64,000 nucleotides of DNA from 55-13 sp037190145 (GTDB taxonomy: Bacteria; Armatimonadota; Fimbriimonadia; Fimbriimonadales; Fimbriimonadaceae): positions 388,264 to 452,263 of the forward strand of contig JBBCJU010000006.1 of NCBI GenBank assembly GCA_037190145.1, in the 5' to 3' direction. A program made the position numbers and the translations under genes. Each line of letters starts with the position of its first letter. Positions within the stretch are counted from its first letter, which is position 1. A model generated the notes under the pieces. The model was not told where the DNA came from and did no database searches. It saw only the letters and a program-made list of their open reading frames with translations. Shown here one piece after another: positions 50,322 through 59,579 of the stretch.

Positions 50322-50642
50322 TTACTTGATGGAAACGAGTTCGACTTCAAAGACGAGTGTGGCATTTGGGGGAATGGCTCCGCCTGCTCCTCTTGCACCA
50401 TAACCAAACTCCGGCGGGATGGTGGCTTTTCGCTTACCGCCTGGGCGCATTCCAAGCACCATCATGTCGAAGCCCTGAATAACTTGACCAGCCCCTAACT
50501 TAAAGGTAAAGGTTCGATTATTGTCATAACTGCTATCGAACTGCTCGCCACTTGGAAAAGTGCCCCGGTAGTGCATCTCAACGGTGTCGCCGTGCTTGGC
50601 TTCGTTGCCTTCTCCTACTTGAATATCTTCGATTGTCACCAT
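50322..50642 (-). CDS. FKBP-type peptidyl-prolyl cis-trans isomerase (single domain)
   Basis: A 106-residue cytoplasmic FKBP: GDTVEMHYRGTFPSGEQFDSSYDNNRTFTFKLGAGQVIQGFDMMVLGMRPGGKRKATIPPEFGYG with the active-site Tyr, Phe, Asp and Trp/Phe positions, and the last strand TLVFEVELVSIK. Isomerase activity is likely. It starts three bases after the stop of the two-domain FKBP gene, forming an operon of related proteins. Confidence 0.95.
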   Translation of the reverse strand: MVTIEDIQVGEGNEAKHGDTVEMHYRGTFPSGEQFDSSYDNNRTFTFKLGAGQVIQGFDMMVLGMRPGGKRKATIPPEFGYGARGAGGAIPPNATLVFEVELVSIK

Positions 50643-50645
50643 AAC

Positions 50646-51356
50646 TTAGTTGATCTCCTTTGCTGTTACCAGCTTAATCATCTCAATCTTAAAAATGAGG
50701 GTTGTGTTTGGAGCAATTGCGGGTGGCTGGCCCTTGGCTCCGTATCCGTACTCGGGTGGAACTGTAATCTTTCGAATCTCTCCTTGCTTCATTCCAATAA
50801 CTCCCGCGGTAAAACCTTTAATCAAGCCAGTGCGTCCAATTGTGATCGGGAATACTTCTCCGGCGCCTTCACGAGAGCTCCAAAGTTTCTTGCCTGCATG
50901 ATCGGTTAAGTCCACATGCAGTTCGCAAGAGTCGCCGCCCTTTGCCGTGGCGTCTCCTTTGCCTTTTGTAAGGATTTCATGCTTGATACGGTCTGCTTTG
51001 ATTAATTCGACCTCGAACTTAAGGGTTGAGTTGGGAGGAATATCGCCCGCTCCATTATCTCCGTAGGCTAAGTCGCTTGGGATGGTTAGCTGACGCTTGC
51101 CGCCGGGCTTCATACCGATCATTCCTTGGTCCCAGCCTTTGATCACCTGACCAGCTCCTACAATGAACTGAAATGGATCACGATCGACTGATGAATCAAA
51201 CTGATTTCCATTGGTGAGCTTTCCTGTGTAGTGCACGGTCAGGATGTCGCCTGCTTTACTTGCTTCGCCTTTTCCAACCTGGACGTCCTTGATTTCCAAC
51301 TTGCCTGGAGTCTGCAGAAAAACTGCAATGAATGCCGCCGTCAAGATGCCTTTCAT
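50646..51356 (-). CDS. Secreted tandem FKBP peptidyl-prolyl isomerase
   Basis: A 236-residue protein with a short signal (MKGILTAAFIAVFLQTP) and two FKBP domains: residues about 20-122 keep GQVIKGWDQGMIGMKPGGKRQLTIPSDLAYGD, while the second (about 125-230) has a diverged flap but keeps GLIKGFTAGVIGMKQGEIRKITVPPEYGYGA. It likely folds secreted proteins. TATCCT lies six bases before the ATG with no Shine-Dalgarno, indicating a leaderless mRNA. It is the first gene of the leftward pair. Confidence 0.92.
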   Translation of the reverse strand: MKGILTAAFIAVFLQTPGKLEIKDVQVGKGEASKAGDILTVHYTGKLTNGNQFDSSVDRDPFQFIVGAGQVIKGWDQGMIGMKPGGKRQLTIPSDLAYGDNGAGDIPPNSTLKFEVELIKADRIKHEILTKGKGDATAKGGDSCELHVDLTDHAGKKLWSSREGAGEVFPITIGRTGLIKGFTAGVIGMKQGEIRKITVPPEYGYGAKGQPPAIAPNTTLIFKIEMIKLVTAKEIN

Positions 51357-51362
51357 GGGCGC

Positions 51363-51368
51363 AGGATA
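51363..51368 (-). promoter_or_regulatory. -10 box of the tandem FKBP gene (TATCCT), leaderless type
   Basis: TATCCT on the minus strand, then GCGCCC and the ATG at 51356. The same hexamer and spacing class occurs before ridA. Confidence 0.55.
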
Positions 51369-51527
51369 CCTTTCACAGGTCTACGGATGCGTTTATGGAT
51401 TTACTTCCGATTCCGTGAAGAAGGGCATTGGTGCAGGATGTGATGCCAACTTTAGTTAAGGAGGAGGTCCCAATGTGGAAAAATGCTTGCCTCTCATTCC
51501 TGACCTGGTTCGTCTGTATCTCCAACT

Positions 51528-52778
51528 ATGACCTTGACGGCCCTTATCACTGCGCTAACGTTTGCAAACGTTCAAGAACCCACCCCGTTCTCCGAACTGC
51601 AGGCGGTGGCAGAACCAACCCGGCTCGCCTTGACACCAATCATTGATGGTGCCATTACCGCTGATGAGTGGGATGCCTTTGTCCAAGGTCAAGACGGCGA
51701 GATGTTCTTGCAATGGGAGCCTGGAAGGCTCTATATTGCTGGCCGATTCCCTGCCGATCGGGATATGGTAATCAGCCTCGACAACAAGCATAACGGATGG
51801 CTTGTCGGAAAGGATAATTTCGAGTTTAAGCTTAGGTTGGAAGATGGCAAAGTTAGGGTTAGCACCCGTCAGCTTGATGCTACAAACGTTGCGGGTCCTA
51901 AGTGGGTTGCCTTGCCAGCCTTTGACAAGGCCGTGGTCGCAGCAGGGAAAACAGAGAATGGTGAGACCCAGATTGAGGCAGCCATCGTGGATCCTGGCCT
52001 TGGATTGCTGGACATAAAGGACGGAGAGCGTTACTTGATTCGGATGGATTCAGTTGCACAGACTGATCAAGTAACAGAACCTTTCTATCCTAGGGTAGGA
52101 AAGCTCGTCACCCTCAAAACCGAGAGAGCTAGCGCAATGCCAGTAGGTTTAGACTGGAAGGTAGAGAATCCAGGCAGAACCGTAACGGCTGGCGGTTCGA
52201 CCAAAATTCGATTCTCATTTAGTACGAAGACAGATGTTGGCTTGCAACGCCTTGAAATCAAGCCTCTCGGCCCTTTAACGGGACATGCGGCTACCGTTAC
52301 TCAACCCTTTCCGAATTTCGATTCGAAAGGACGCACATTTGTAGACTATGAAGCAAAAACAGGAAAGGATGCGCCTGCAGGCTATCACTTATTGTCTAAT
52401 ACACTAATCACCAGCGACGGCGCCCCGGCGATGATTCAGGCTAGCCTGAGAGTGGCTCCTTTGGTGGACTTCTTACTTCCTGAAGACAAGATGAACTTGA
52501 AGGTTGGTGTTCAGGAAATCAAGATTCCTTTCTATATCAAGTCGAACTCCACGAACAGACTTGATGGATTTTGCGAAGTCGAGGTTCCTGACTCTTGGCA
52601 AATCCTAAAGGGCGACGATAAGGGGTTTATCATCTACAACTCTCGTGCAAGCGTCCGACGCGTTTTGACGGTGAAGATTCCTGCTGATGCGGCAGGTACT
52701 TTGCCAATGCGTTTTCGAGGAAAGATTGGGGACCGAACGGTTGAAGAGGTCCGCTGGCTAACTTTGACTCGAAAATAG
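51528..52778 (+). CDS. Secreted protein of unknown function, CBM9/DOMON-like N-terminus
   Basis: A 416-residue protein. The N-terminus is weakly hydrophobic (MTLTALITALTFANV). Residues about 35-170 resemble the CBM9-like/DOMON sandwich (IDGAITADEWDAF, FLQWEPGRLYIAGRFP). The rest looks like Ig-type sheets (LDWKVENPGRTVTAGGSTKIRFSFS, LPMRFRGKIGDRTVEEVRWL), as in proteins that hold carbohydrate or haem domains on the surface. A strong AGGAGG (51463-51470 region) lies well upstream, before a different-frame ATG at 51473, so the true start may be affected by a frameshift. Confidence 0.65.
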   Translation: MTLTALITALTFANVQEPTPFSELQAVAEPTRLALTPIIDGAITADEWDAFVQGQDGEMFLQWEPGRLYIAGRFPADRDMVISLDNKHNGWLVGKDNFEFKLRLEDGKVRVSTRQLDATNVAGPKWVALPAFDKAVVAAGKTENGETQIEAAIVDPGLGLLDIKDGERYLIRMDSVAQTDQVTEPFYPRVGKLVTLKTERASAMPVGLDWKVENPGRTVTAGGSTKIRFSFSTKTDVGLQRLEIKPLGPLTGHAATVTQPFPNFDSKGRTFVDYEAKTGKDAPAGYHLLSNTLITSDGAPAMIQASLRVAPLVDFLLPEDKMNLKVGVQEIKIPFYIKSNSTNRLDGFCEVEVPDSWQILKGDDKGFIIYNSRASVRRVLTVKIPADAAGTLPMRFRGKIGDRTVEEVRWLTLTRK

Positions 52779-52844
52779 GCAAAATCGCACCCTCCTCTAC
52801 CATGGGGAGGGATATTGACCTCCAGTTTTTATAGTCTGTGCCAG

Positions 52845-53561
52845 ATGATTACACTGGCGATGTTCGAATTAGCCGGACGCTTTGTGCCGATAGTGACTCC
52901 GTTCACCGATGATGGAGCGACCTTGAGTGAGGTGCGCTTGTCCCGTCTTTTGCGGCACTATATACAACTTGGGTTTGATGGTTTTGTGCTTGCGAGCGAA
53001 ACCGGTGAGTTCCCAACTCAATCGTTAGCAGAACGAAAGAGCTTGGTTGAGTTTGTGATGCGGCATAGTCAGAATGCCATTCCAGTCGTGGTCAATGTTA
53101 CGTCGCTTTCTACTTCGTTCAGCTTAGATTTAGCCCAACATGCCGCACGCCACGGTGCTCGGGCGGTGATTTTAGCCCCTCCGTTTCTGGGTCCATACAG
53201 TCAGTCTGAACATGTTCAGCATATCCAGATGGTAGGGAAGCACTCGAAGCTGCCAATCATTGTTGTTGATCCTCATCATGCTCTTCAAGAGGAAGGGATA
53301 GCGGTAATCTCACATCTACCCAATGTTCACATTGCTTGGCCATTTCCTGATGTGGAGTCCGCAAGCGCGGATTGGTTCAGATGTTATGGAATAGAAGTCA
53401 GCCCAGTTTTTGGGATTAGTGAATCTAAAAATGCTGATTTCGTACTAAGAAACCGCGCGGCAGTCACTAAGACACTTTTGCTTGATAGTGATCTAGAAGT
53501 TGGCTCGCCTCGAATGCCCACCCTTCCAATCCCATATCGAGACATTCGTAAAGTTGCATAG
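52845..53561 (+). CDS. DapA-like (dihydrodipicolinate synthase family) protein lacking the Schiff-base lysine
   Basis: A 238-residue TIM-barrel of the DapA/NAL family, shorter than the usual 290. GRFVPIVTPFTDDGA and GFVLASETGEFPTQSLAERKSLVE (the GTTGE motif position) are clear. The Tyr of the YNxPxR motif is replaced (IIVVDPHH) and the region that should hold the catalytic Lys (..GIKE.) reads VHIAWPFPD. Aldolase activity is therefore unlikely. The start may be ATG 52845 or ATG 52860. The TATAGT box lies nine bases before 52845. Confidence 0.7.
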   Translation: MITLAMFELAGRFVPIVTPFTDDGATLSEVRLSRLLRHYIQLGFDGFVLASETGEFPTQSLAERKSLVEFVMRHSQNAIPVVVNVTSLSTSFSLDLAQHAARHGARAVILAPPFLGPYSQSEHVQHIQMVGKHSKLPIIVVDPHHALQEEGIAVISHLPNVHIAWPFPDVESASADWFRCYGIEVSPVFGISESKNADFVLRNRAAVTKTLLLDSDLEVGSPRMPTLPIPYRDIRKVA

Positions 53562-53692
53562 GTCCAAACCCATCCTTCATTACTAGGTTTTGTTATGTTT
53601 AATCATTATTGTATAAATACCTATTAACATTTCCAGGAAAAGTGTCGTAAAACAATCTATGTTGTGTCGGAATGCCGATGCACTGGTGATTG

Positions 53693-54478
53693 ATGGGGAG
53701 ATTGAGAGCAAATACGACGGCGTATCCAGGTGACAGTTTAGTCCAAATTCGAACTTTGTTAACCGAATGTAGAAGGGTGTCCAAGCAACTTAATGAGTTG
53801 GTCACCTCGGTTAATTGTTCAGAGAATAGCCTAGAGCATGGGCTAGCCAAATGTGCTGAGTCACACAAGCTTGTTGTTAACAAAGTCGAACAGGTTCTAA
53901 AAGAGATGGAACTGGTTGGTAGGCCTCACCTGTGTGATGAGATTGGCCCAGATCCTCGTTACTTAGCTTTGTACGATGAACTGTCTGGTTTGCCCGGTCG
54001 GACGCTCCTGCAAGGGAGGATGGAAGCTTCTTTTCAGCTCGCAGACGATATGGGTTGGGGATTGGCTCTACTCTTTATTGACATCGATAGGTTTAAGAGT
54101 ATCAATGACGACTACGGTCATGATATGGGCGATGAAGTTCTCCGAGCTGTAGGGCAACGCCTTCGAGCTTCAGTTCGAGAGTCAGACGTAGTGGCCAGAT
54201 ATGGGGGTGATGAGTTCGTTTGTTTGCTCATGGACGTTCGCTCAGATGGTCACTTAACAAAAATTGCCTCCAAGATCATAGAGAGTGTTTCTGTACCCAT
54301 CGAACATCGTGGAATCTCGTTAGTTGTCAATCCAAGCATAGGAATATCTAGGAGACCATTGGACGGTAAGGAACCTGACGAGTTGATGAGACAGGCTGAT
54401 CAAGCCATGTATCTTGCAAAGCGGACAATGGCTGGGTATGCCTTTGCCAGCCAAGAGGCTGAGTACACAGGGAGCTAG
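53693..54478 (+). CDS. Diguanylate cyclase (GGDEF domain)
   Basis: A 261-residue cytoplasmic protein: an N-terminal helical region (about 1-95) of unknown input, then a GGDEF domain with DELSGLPGRTLLQGRM, FIDIDRFKSINDDYGHDMGDEVL, RYGGDEFVCLL (the active-site GGDEF; no RxxD I-site four residues before it) and QADQAMYLAKR. It should make c-di-GMP from GTP. The stop overlaps the convergent hisF stop by four bases. Hook and export genes in the same window make motility control a reasonable guess. Confidence 0.92.
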   Translation: MGRLRANTTAYPGDSLVQIRTLLTECRRVSKQLNELVTSVNCSENSLEHGLAKCAESHKLVVNKVEQVLKEMELVGRPHLCDEIGPDPRYLALYDELSGLPGRTLLQGRMEASFQLADDMGWGLALLFIDIDRFKSINDDYGHDMGDEVLRAVGQRLRASVRESDVVARYGGDEFVCLLMDVRSDGHLTKIASKIIESVSVPIEHRGISLVVNPSIGISRRPLDGKEPDELMRQADQAMYLAKRTMAGYAFASQEAEYTGS

Positions 54479-55236
54479 AGGCGTACCTCTAGGCCCGCTT
54501 CGGCCATGTACTTTTTGAGTTCTGATATTCGGTAGACACCATCGTGCACCAAGCTGGCCAATAATACGGCATCAGCCCTACCTTTCTCCACTGCGTCCAC
54601 CAAGTGCTGTGGTATTCCTGCACCGCCGCTTGCAATGACTGGAATCGATAAGGATTCGCTGACTGCCCTGGTGAGTTCACAGTCATAGCCAGATAGCGTT
54701 CCGTCTCCGTCCATACTGGTCAAAAGGATTTCCCCTGCTCCCAGGGTAGCGGCTTTGGTTGCCCACTCTACAGCATCTAATTCCGTTCTGTTTCTGCCGC
54801 CGTGGGTGTAAACCTGCCAGCTATCTGTCCCCGGTTTACGACGAGCATCTATGGCGACGACAATGCATTGCGCTCCAAAGCTTTCTGCGCCTTCTTGGAT
54901 AAGCTCTGGGCGGTGAATCGCGGCTGTATTCAGACTAACTTTGTCGGCTCCGGCATGCAGACACTCTCGAATTGCATCGACTGAACGAATACCGCCTCCG
55001 ACAGTGAAGGGAATGAAAACTTGCTCAGCCACTCTTTCTGCCAGTTCGATAACCGGAGCTCGGGAATCTGAGGAGGCTGTAATGTCAAGGAAGACCAGTT
55101 CATCGGCTCCTTCATCGCCGTAGAATTTGGCTAACTCAACCGGATCTCCTGCATCTCGGAGTCCGACAAAGTTAACTCCTTTCACGACTCGTCCGTCTTT
55201 GATGTCAAGGCAAGGAATGACTCTAACTGCGGTCAT
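54475..55236 (-). CDS. hisF: Imidazole glycerol phosphate synthase cyclase subunit HisF
   Basis: HisF cyclises PRFAR to IGP and AICAR using ammonia from HisH. The 253-residue barrel has RVIPCLDIKDGRVVKG with the catalytic Asp, VPGG-equivalent FTVGGGIRS, VSLNTAA, VVAIDAR with the second catalytic Asp, ILLTSMDGDGTLSGYD and VIASGGAG. It is the third gene of a leftward operon, overlapping the upstream gene stop by four bases. hisH is not nearby. Confidence 0.97.
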   Translation of the reverse strand: MTAVRVIPCLDIKDGRVVKGVNFVGLRDAGDPVELAKFYGDEGADELVFLDITASSDSRAPVIELAERVAEQVFIPFTVGGGIRSVDAIRECLHAGADKVSLNTAAIHRPELIQEGAESFGAQCIVVAIDARRKPGTDSWQVYTHGGRNRTELDAVEWATKAATLGAGEILLTSMDGDGTLSGYDCELTRAVSESLSIPVIASGGAGIPQHLVDAVEKGRADAVLLASLVHDGVYRISELKKYMAEAGLEVRL

Positions 55237-56048
55237 ATGGTTTGTACTCGCAAAATTCTCACTTGGGATAGTCCGTTCTTTGGGGGCGAAAGTATTAGCC
55301 GGAATTTGTCGTCATAAGATTCCACTTCCACCTGTTCCGGAAAGTGTGATAGATTCCACAGATCTCGAGAGGCCTCATACATTAAGTTGGTCACCAAAAG
55401 TCTTTGGTCTGAGTCAACCTCGTTGGTAACAAGCTCAGGCATACCTTTCTTCTTGAGCCCACGTGTTTCGACTCGCCCTCCATCCTGGGTATGTCGCCAT
55501 ATGATGTTCAAGTGCATTTCACTACGACGAGCATCTTTATCTGCTTTTAAGTTGCTCAAAAGGTCTTCAACAGTAAGCAGCTTTTCAGCGGAAACATCAT
55601 AGATGGCTTGGGCTTTCGAGAGCTTACAATAGGCATACACAAGATAGGGAAGAAGCTGAAGGTGTGCATCACTTTTTAGCCGAACTTCAGATAGGTACCG
55701 CACTTTGGCAAGCGAGCGAGACTGTCCCATCAAGGCCAGAATTTCGGCTGTAGGTTCCAAATGGTCTTCAAACAGGTCCGGTCGAAAGACATGAGGGTTC
55801 CGGTTCCTTAGAACGAGACCAATGTGAAGGCGAATATCACTTAGCAGCAACCCCTCTTCAGGGCCAATGGGGCTGTTGCCCCCTAAAACAAGCTTCATCA
55901 CCTCTTCTTGAGGAGGCAATTTTTCATCTGGTAGATAAACCCAATACTCAGTGGATGCCAGATATTTTGAAGTTTGCCGTTGGTGGCGATAGTTGATGAT
56001 CAAATATCCGATCACCATTCCGATCACAATGCCGATAAACAGAGGCAC
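55233..56048 (-). CDS. Membrane-anchored protein of unknown function
   Basis: A 271-residue protein with one N-terminal membrane helix (PLFIGIVIGMVIGYLII) and a cytoplasmic or external domain rich in charged residues (LLLSDIRLHIGLVLRNRNPHVFRPDLFEDHLE, LLPYLVYAYCKLSKAQAI). No family is recognised. It sits between the small Cys protein and hisF, overlapping both neighbours' ends by one to four bases. Confidence 0.65.
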   Translation of the reverse strand: MPLFIGIVIGMVIGYLIINYRHQRQTSKYLASTEYWVYLPDEKLPPQEEVMKLVLGGNSPIGPEEGLLLSDIRLHIGLVLRNRNPHVFRPDLFEDHLEPTAEILALMGQSRSLAKVRYLSEVRLKSDAHLQLLPYLVYAYCKLSKAQAIYDVSAEKLLTVEDLLSNLKADKDARRSEMHLNIIWRHTQDGGRVETRGLKKKGMPELVTNEVDSDQRLLVTNLMYEASRDLWNLSHFPEQVEVESYDDKFRLILSPPKNGLSQVRILRVQTI

Positions 56049-56266
56049 TAAGGCCCCTCGCCACTAAGCCATTTCTGCACCATCTCTACCTCCTCCTTCT
56101 CTTGAATGAGTGGATAACAGATTTCGCATAAGCCTGCCTCGTTGACACCACTAGCGCGGCATAGGAGACAGTGGTCGGTCCGACGTGCTGTCATGACTAC
56201 GGAGGGTCGACTCAATGCGAACTTCAGTTGATGGCGGGGGATGCCTTCCGAATTGAGTCTCTCCAC
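56048..56266 (-). CDS. Small zinc-ribbon-like protein
   Basis: A 72-residue protein with CLLC and CEIC (CxxC-x9-CxxC), the spacing of a small zinc ribbon, followed by an acidic helix. The function is unknown. GTG 56266 has TAAAAT six bases upstream, while ATG 56194 would give 48 residues. It heads a leftward operon with the membrane-anchored protein and hisF. Confidence 0.6.
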   Translation of the reverse strand: MERLNSEGIPRHQLKFALSRPSVVMTARRTDHCLLCRASGVNEAGLCEICYPLIQEKEEVEMVQKWLSGEGP

Positions 56267-56272
56267 ACAATT

Positions 56273-56278
56273 ATTTTA
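56273..56278 (-). promoter_or_regulatory. -10 box (TAAAAT), leaderless type, of the hisF operon
   Basis: On the minus strand TAAAAT is followed by AATTGT and the GTG at 56266, a six-base spacing. The opposite strand carries the tricorn gene start 33 bases away. Confidence 0.5.
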
Positions 56279-56310
56279 CTTGGCTCTGGATCAAGTAAGC
56301 TCTATACACA

Positions 56311-59300
56311 ATGCCTCGTCATCTTTCTTTGACCTGTCTCGCACTCATGGCAGTTGCTCCGCAAGCTTTTGCGCAACTTCCTTCGCCCACTCGTGAACCT
56401 TTGATCGGAGCAAGATCGTTGGCCCTTAGTCCAGACGGCAAGAGATTAGCGTTTAGCTATCAAGGGGACATTTGGGTCGTGCCCGCCGCAGGTGGTCGGG
56501 CGATCCCAGTCACTAACCATATTGAGATGGATGACAATCCGATCTGGTCGCCCGACGGTGAGTGGATTGCTTTTGCCTCCAACCGAACGGGAAACAACGA
56601 CATATTTGTCGTTCCTGCTGACGGTGGCACTACTCGCCGTCTGACTTGGCATTCCGGCAGTGACGTTCCAAATGACTGGTCGGCAGACGGCAAAACAATC
56701 TTGTTCCGCGCCACCAGGGACGAGGCTTACAACGGCATCTACGGCGTTGATGTAGCGACGGGCAATGTTCGTAGCTACGTGTTGGACTATCTGTCTCTGG
56801 GATCGCCTAAGTTTTCGGTGGATGGCAAGAAGGTGCTTTACTCCCGAATTGGTTTTCCTTGGTTCCGTCCTCGCTACGAAGGATCAGGTGCGGCTCAGCT
56901 TTGGGATGTCGATATTGCATCTGGCAAGCGCACGGAATGGCGCAACAACAGCTTCCAGCATCTTTGGCCACATTACGCGCTCGGTGGGAAGACAATCCTT
57001 ACCGTTACTGTGGGTGAAAAGACGCCTAGCTCTAGTTATGTAGGCAAGCCGATTCCTAAAGTTGTGGACAGTCCTAATCGAACTCCAAACATCTATGCGG
57101 TGGACGCTCCAGGCAAGGCTCGTCGTATCACAAACTTTTCTGAAGAAGGCACTCGATTCTTAGCGGTTTCGAAAGATGGGCAAACGGCCGCTTTCGAAAG
57201 AGATGGCGATGTCTATGTGATGCCTCTCGGCTCAGAGCCCAAGAAGATCGCGATTACTGCCACTCTCGACGATAAGGTGACAACTGAGGAGAGGTTGGTT
57301 CTTCGAGACGGCGCTTCACAGCAAACGGTTAGTCCAAAAGGTGATCGAATTGTCTTCAATGTTCGGGGAGAGCTCTGGATGGTCCCAACCAAGAAAGGGA
57401 AGGGACCTAATGCTGACGACGCTATCCAGCTTACAGATTGGGCCGGATTCGACGAACAGCCTCATTTTGTAAACGACAACACCATCTTCTTCGCCAGCGA
57501 CCGAAACGGTGCAAAGCGATTGTTTAAGATGAATGTGGATACCAAGGCAGTCACGCCCATCACGACCGATGATGCAGATGTTGGGGCGATTAGCTTAACA
57601 CCTGATAAGAAGCTCGTGAGTTTCTGGAAAGCGGGCAAGACGGGTGGTCTATACACCGTGCCGATTGAGGGAGGAATTCCAAAGCAAATCCTGTCACGTC
57701 CAATGAACGACGACGGCGGACCAAATCCTCAATATGCTTGGTCTCCCGATGGAAGGTATGTAGCCTATCCTGAGGCATTGCGACGCAGTGGTTACTACTA
57801 TTGGGATTCAGGCTCCAATATCTGGGTTCTCGATACTACAACTGGGCAAAAGGTCAATGTCACCCGCCTGAACTCTCTGCATGGCGCTCCGCAGTGGTCG
57901 CCAGATGGCAAGTACCTGTTCTTCACCAGCAATCGCCAAGGGAACGGTATCTTTGCCCTGCCATTGAATATGGAAGAAGCAAGGGCTACCGAGCTAGAGC
58001 TGAAGTATACGAAGCCAACCGGCCCTGTAAAGGTTGAGATTGATTTTGATGATATCGAGAACCGTGCTCGACGTGTTGTGACAACTGGACTCGTTTCCAA
58101 CATTCGGTTTGATGCAAACAACGGTGAGGTTTTCTATCTCCTGGACGGAGACATCAGCCGGGTGGATTACAATGGAGACAATCCGCGCAAAGTAACAAAT
58201 GGCGGCGGTATCAGTTCGTTCGAGTTTACATTCGACGGCAATGGCCTAGAGTTCATCCGAAACGGCACGCTCAACACCCAGAATATACGGATTCCTCAAC
58301 TACCCATCTCGACGGTTGCATTCCGGGCAGATTGGAAGAGAGATGTTCGGGCCGAAAGGGCAGCCGCCTACGAACAGTTCTGGCGCTCCTATAACATGAG
58401 TTTCTATGACCCGAACTTTCATGGTCGAGATTGGCTTGCGCTCAGGAACCGATATGTGAAGTTCCTTCCGTCGGTTGGACATCGCAATGAGATGGCAACC
58501 GTTTTGAACATGCTTGCCGGAAACTTGGAAGCTTCACATGCTGAAGTTTCTCCTGGTGCCGGAAATCCTGGAGGGGAATCCAGCGCGCACCTTGGTTTCA
58601 CATTTGACTACAGTTATGCGGGTCCTGGCATCAAGATCAAGGAAGTACCTGCTCGAACACCAGGAAGCTATGCAAAGACTCGTCTGAACCCAGGAGAAAT
58701 TGTAACCAAGATCAACGGACAAGATGTTTCGGTGAACGAGGCGCTATACGCCAAGGTCTTGAACGAACAGAATGGTAGAGATCTCACACTTACCGTGAGA
58801 GGGACTGACGCTAAAGTGCGCGAGGTTAAGTATCGTGCGCTAAGCGGCGGAGAGTTCAATTCGATCGTTAACGCAAATCGACTCCAATGGCGACGAAAGT
58901 TTGTAGAAGAAAAATCGGGTGGAAAGATTGGTTACGTGCACATTGCGGGAATGAGCGGCGGAGAGCTCGATCGCTTTAACCAACAAGTTTGGGAGTACGG
59001 AGAAGGTAAGAAGGCACTCATCATCGACGTTCGTGGAAACGGAGGCGGAAACACTTCGGACCGGATTATTGATGTCCTTGAGCGCCAACCAAACTCTATC
59101 TACCAAATCCGGGATGATGAACCTCAACTAGGTCCTGGCCAAGCGCTTGGAATTCCTATGGTAGTTATGGCGGCAGAAAACAGCTTTTCAAATGCAGAAA
59201 TGTTCCCTTATGCGATGCGCCAACGAAAACTTGCAAAATTAGTTGGAACAACTACCCCCGGATACGTGATCTATACTTATGGCCTTCCTTTGGTGGACGG

Positions 59301-59472
59301 AACGATGGCTCGTATGCCAAGTACGGGAGTTTATCGGCTAGATGGTTCTCCTCTAGAGAACATGGGACAAACCATGGATTACTCCGTGGGATTCTCGCCG
59401 GAAGACTTCTTTGCTAATCGCGATCCGCAACTAGAAAAAGCGATCGAAGTCCTGCTAAAGCAAGCCAAATAG
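56311..59472 (+). CDS. Tricorn-type protease (S41 family) with beta-propellers
   Basis: A 1053-residue secreted protease: signal peptide (LALMAVAPQAFAQ), two beta-propeller domains built from WD/TolB-like blades (LSPDGKRLAFSYQGDIWVVPAAGG and similar repeats), a PDZ-like domain (PGIKIKEVP...LNPGEIVTKINGQDVS) and the C-terminal S41 domain. Catalytic residues match tricorn: Ser-His in NLEASHAEVS, the nucleophile in AENSFSNAEMF (Ser958) and Glu1016 in SPLENMG. The architecture matches the tricorn core that degrades peptides from the proteasome, here probably in the periplasm. A terminator follows. Confidence 0.93.
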   Translation: MPRHLSLTCLALMAVAPQAFAQLPSPTREPLIGARSLALSPDGKRLAFSYQGDIWVVPAAGGRAIPVTNHIEMDDNPIWSPDGEWIAFASNRTGNNDIFVVPADGGTTRRLTWHSGSDVPNDWSADGKTILFRATRDEAYNGIYGVDVATGNVRSYVLDYLSLGSPKFSVDGKKVLYSRIGFPWFRPRYEGSGAAQLWDVDIASGKRTEWRNNSFQHLWPHYALGGKTILTVTVGEKTPSSSYVGKPIPKVVDSPNRTPNIYAVDAPGKARRITNFSEEGTRFLAVSKDGQTAAFERDGDVYVMPLGSEPKKIAITATLDDKVTTEERLVLRDGASQQTVSPKGDRIVFNVRGELWMVPTKKGKGPNADDAIQLTDWAGFDEQPHFVNDNTIFFASDRNGAKRLFKMNVDTKAVTPITTDDADVGAISLTPDKKLVSFWKAGKTGGLYTVPIEGGIPKQILSRPMNDDGGPNPQYAWSPDGRYVAYPEALRRSGYYYWDSGSNIWVLDTTTGQKVNVTRLNSLHGAPQWSPDGKYLFFTSNRQGNGIFALPLNMEEARATELELKYTKPTGPVKVEIDFDDIENRARRVVTTGLVSNIRFDANNGEVFYLLDGDISRVDYNGDNPRKVTNGGGISSFEFTFDGNGLEFIRNGTLNTQNIRIPQLPISTVAFRADWKRDVRAERAAAYEQFWRSYNMSFYDPNFHGRDWLALRNRYVKFLPSVGHRNEMATVLNMLAGNLEASHAEVSPGAGNPGGESSAHLGFTFDYSYAGPGIKIKEVPARTPGSYAKTRLNPGEIVTKINGQDVSVNEALYAKVLNEQNGRDLTLTVRGTDAKVREVKYRALSGGEFNSIVNANRLQWRRKFVEEKSGGKIGYVHIAGMSGGELDRFNQQVWEYGEGKKALIIDVRGNGGGNTSDRIIDVLERQPNSIYQIRDDEPQLGPGQALGIPMVVMAAENSFSNAEMFPYAMRQRKLAKLVGTTTPGYVIYTYGLPLVDGTMARMPSTGVYRLDGSPLENMGQTMDYSVGFSPEDFFANRDPQLEKAIEVLLKQAK

Positions 59473-59480
59473 ATAAGTGA

Positions 59481-59520
59481 AAACGTAGGAATCAGGCAGT
59501 GACCTGACTCCTACGTTTTT
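59481..59520 (+). terminator. Rho-independent terminator of the tricorn gene
   Basis: A long stem, AAACGTAGGA-TCAGG/CCTGA-TCCTACGTTT (59481-59496 with 59503-59518, one mismatch), is followed by T residues. Confidence 0.85.
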
Positions 59521-59579
59521 ATCGGCATTTTAGGTGGTGTCGTTTTTAGTCCGCTGGGAGAGGCGGTTAGTAGGCTTGA

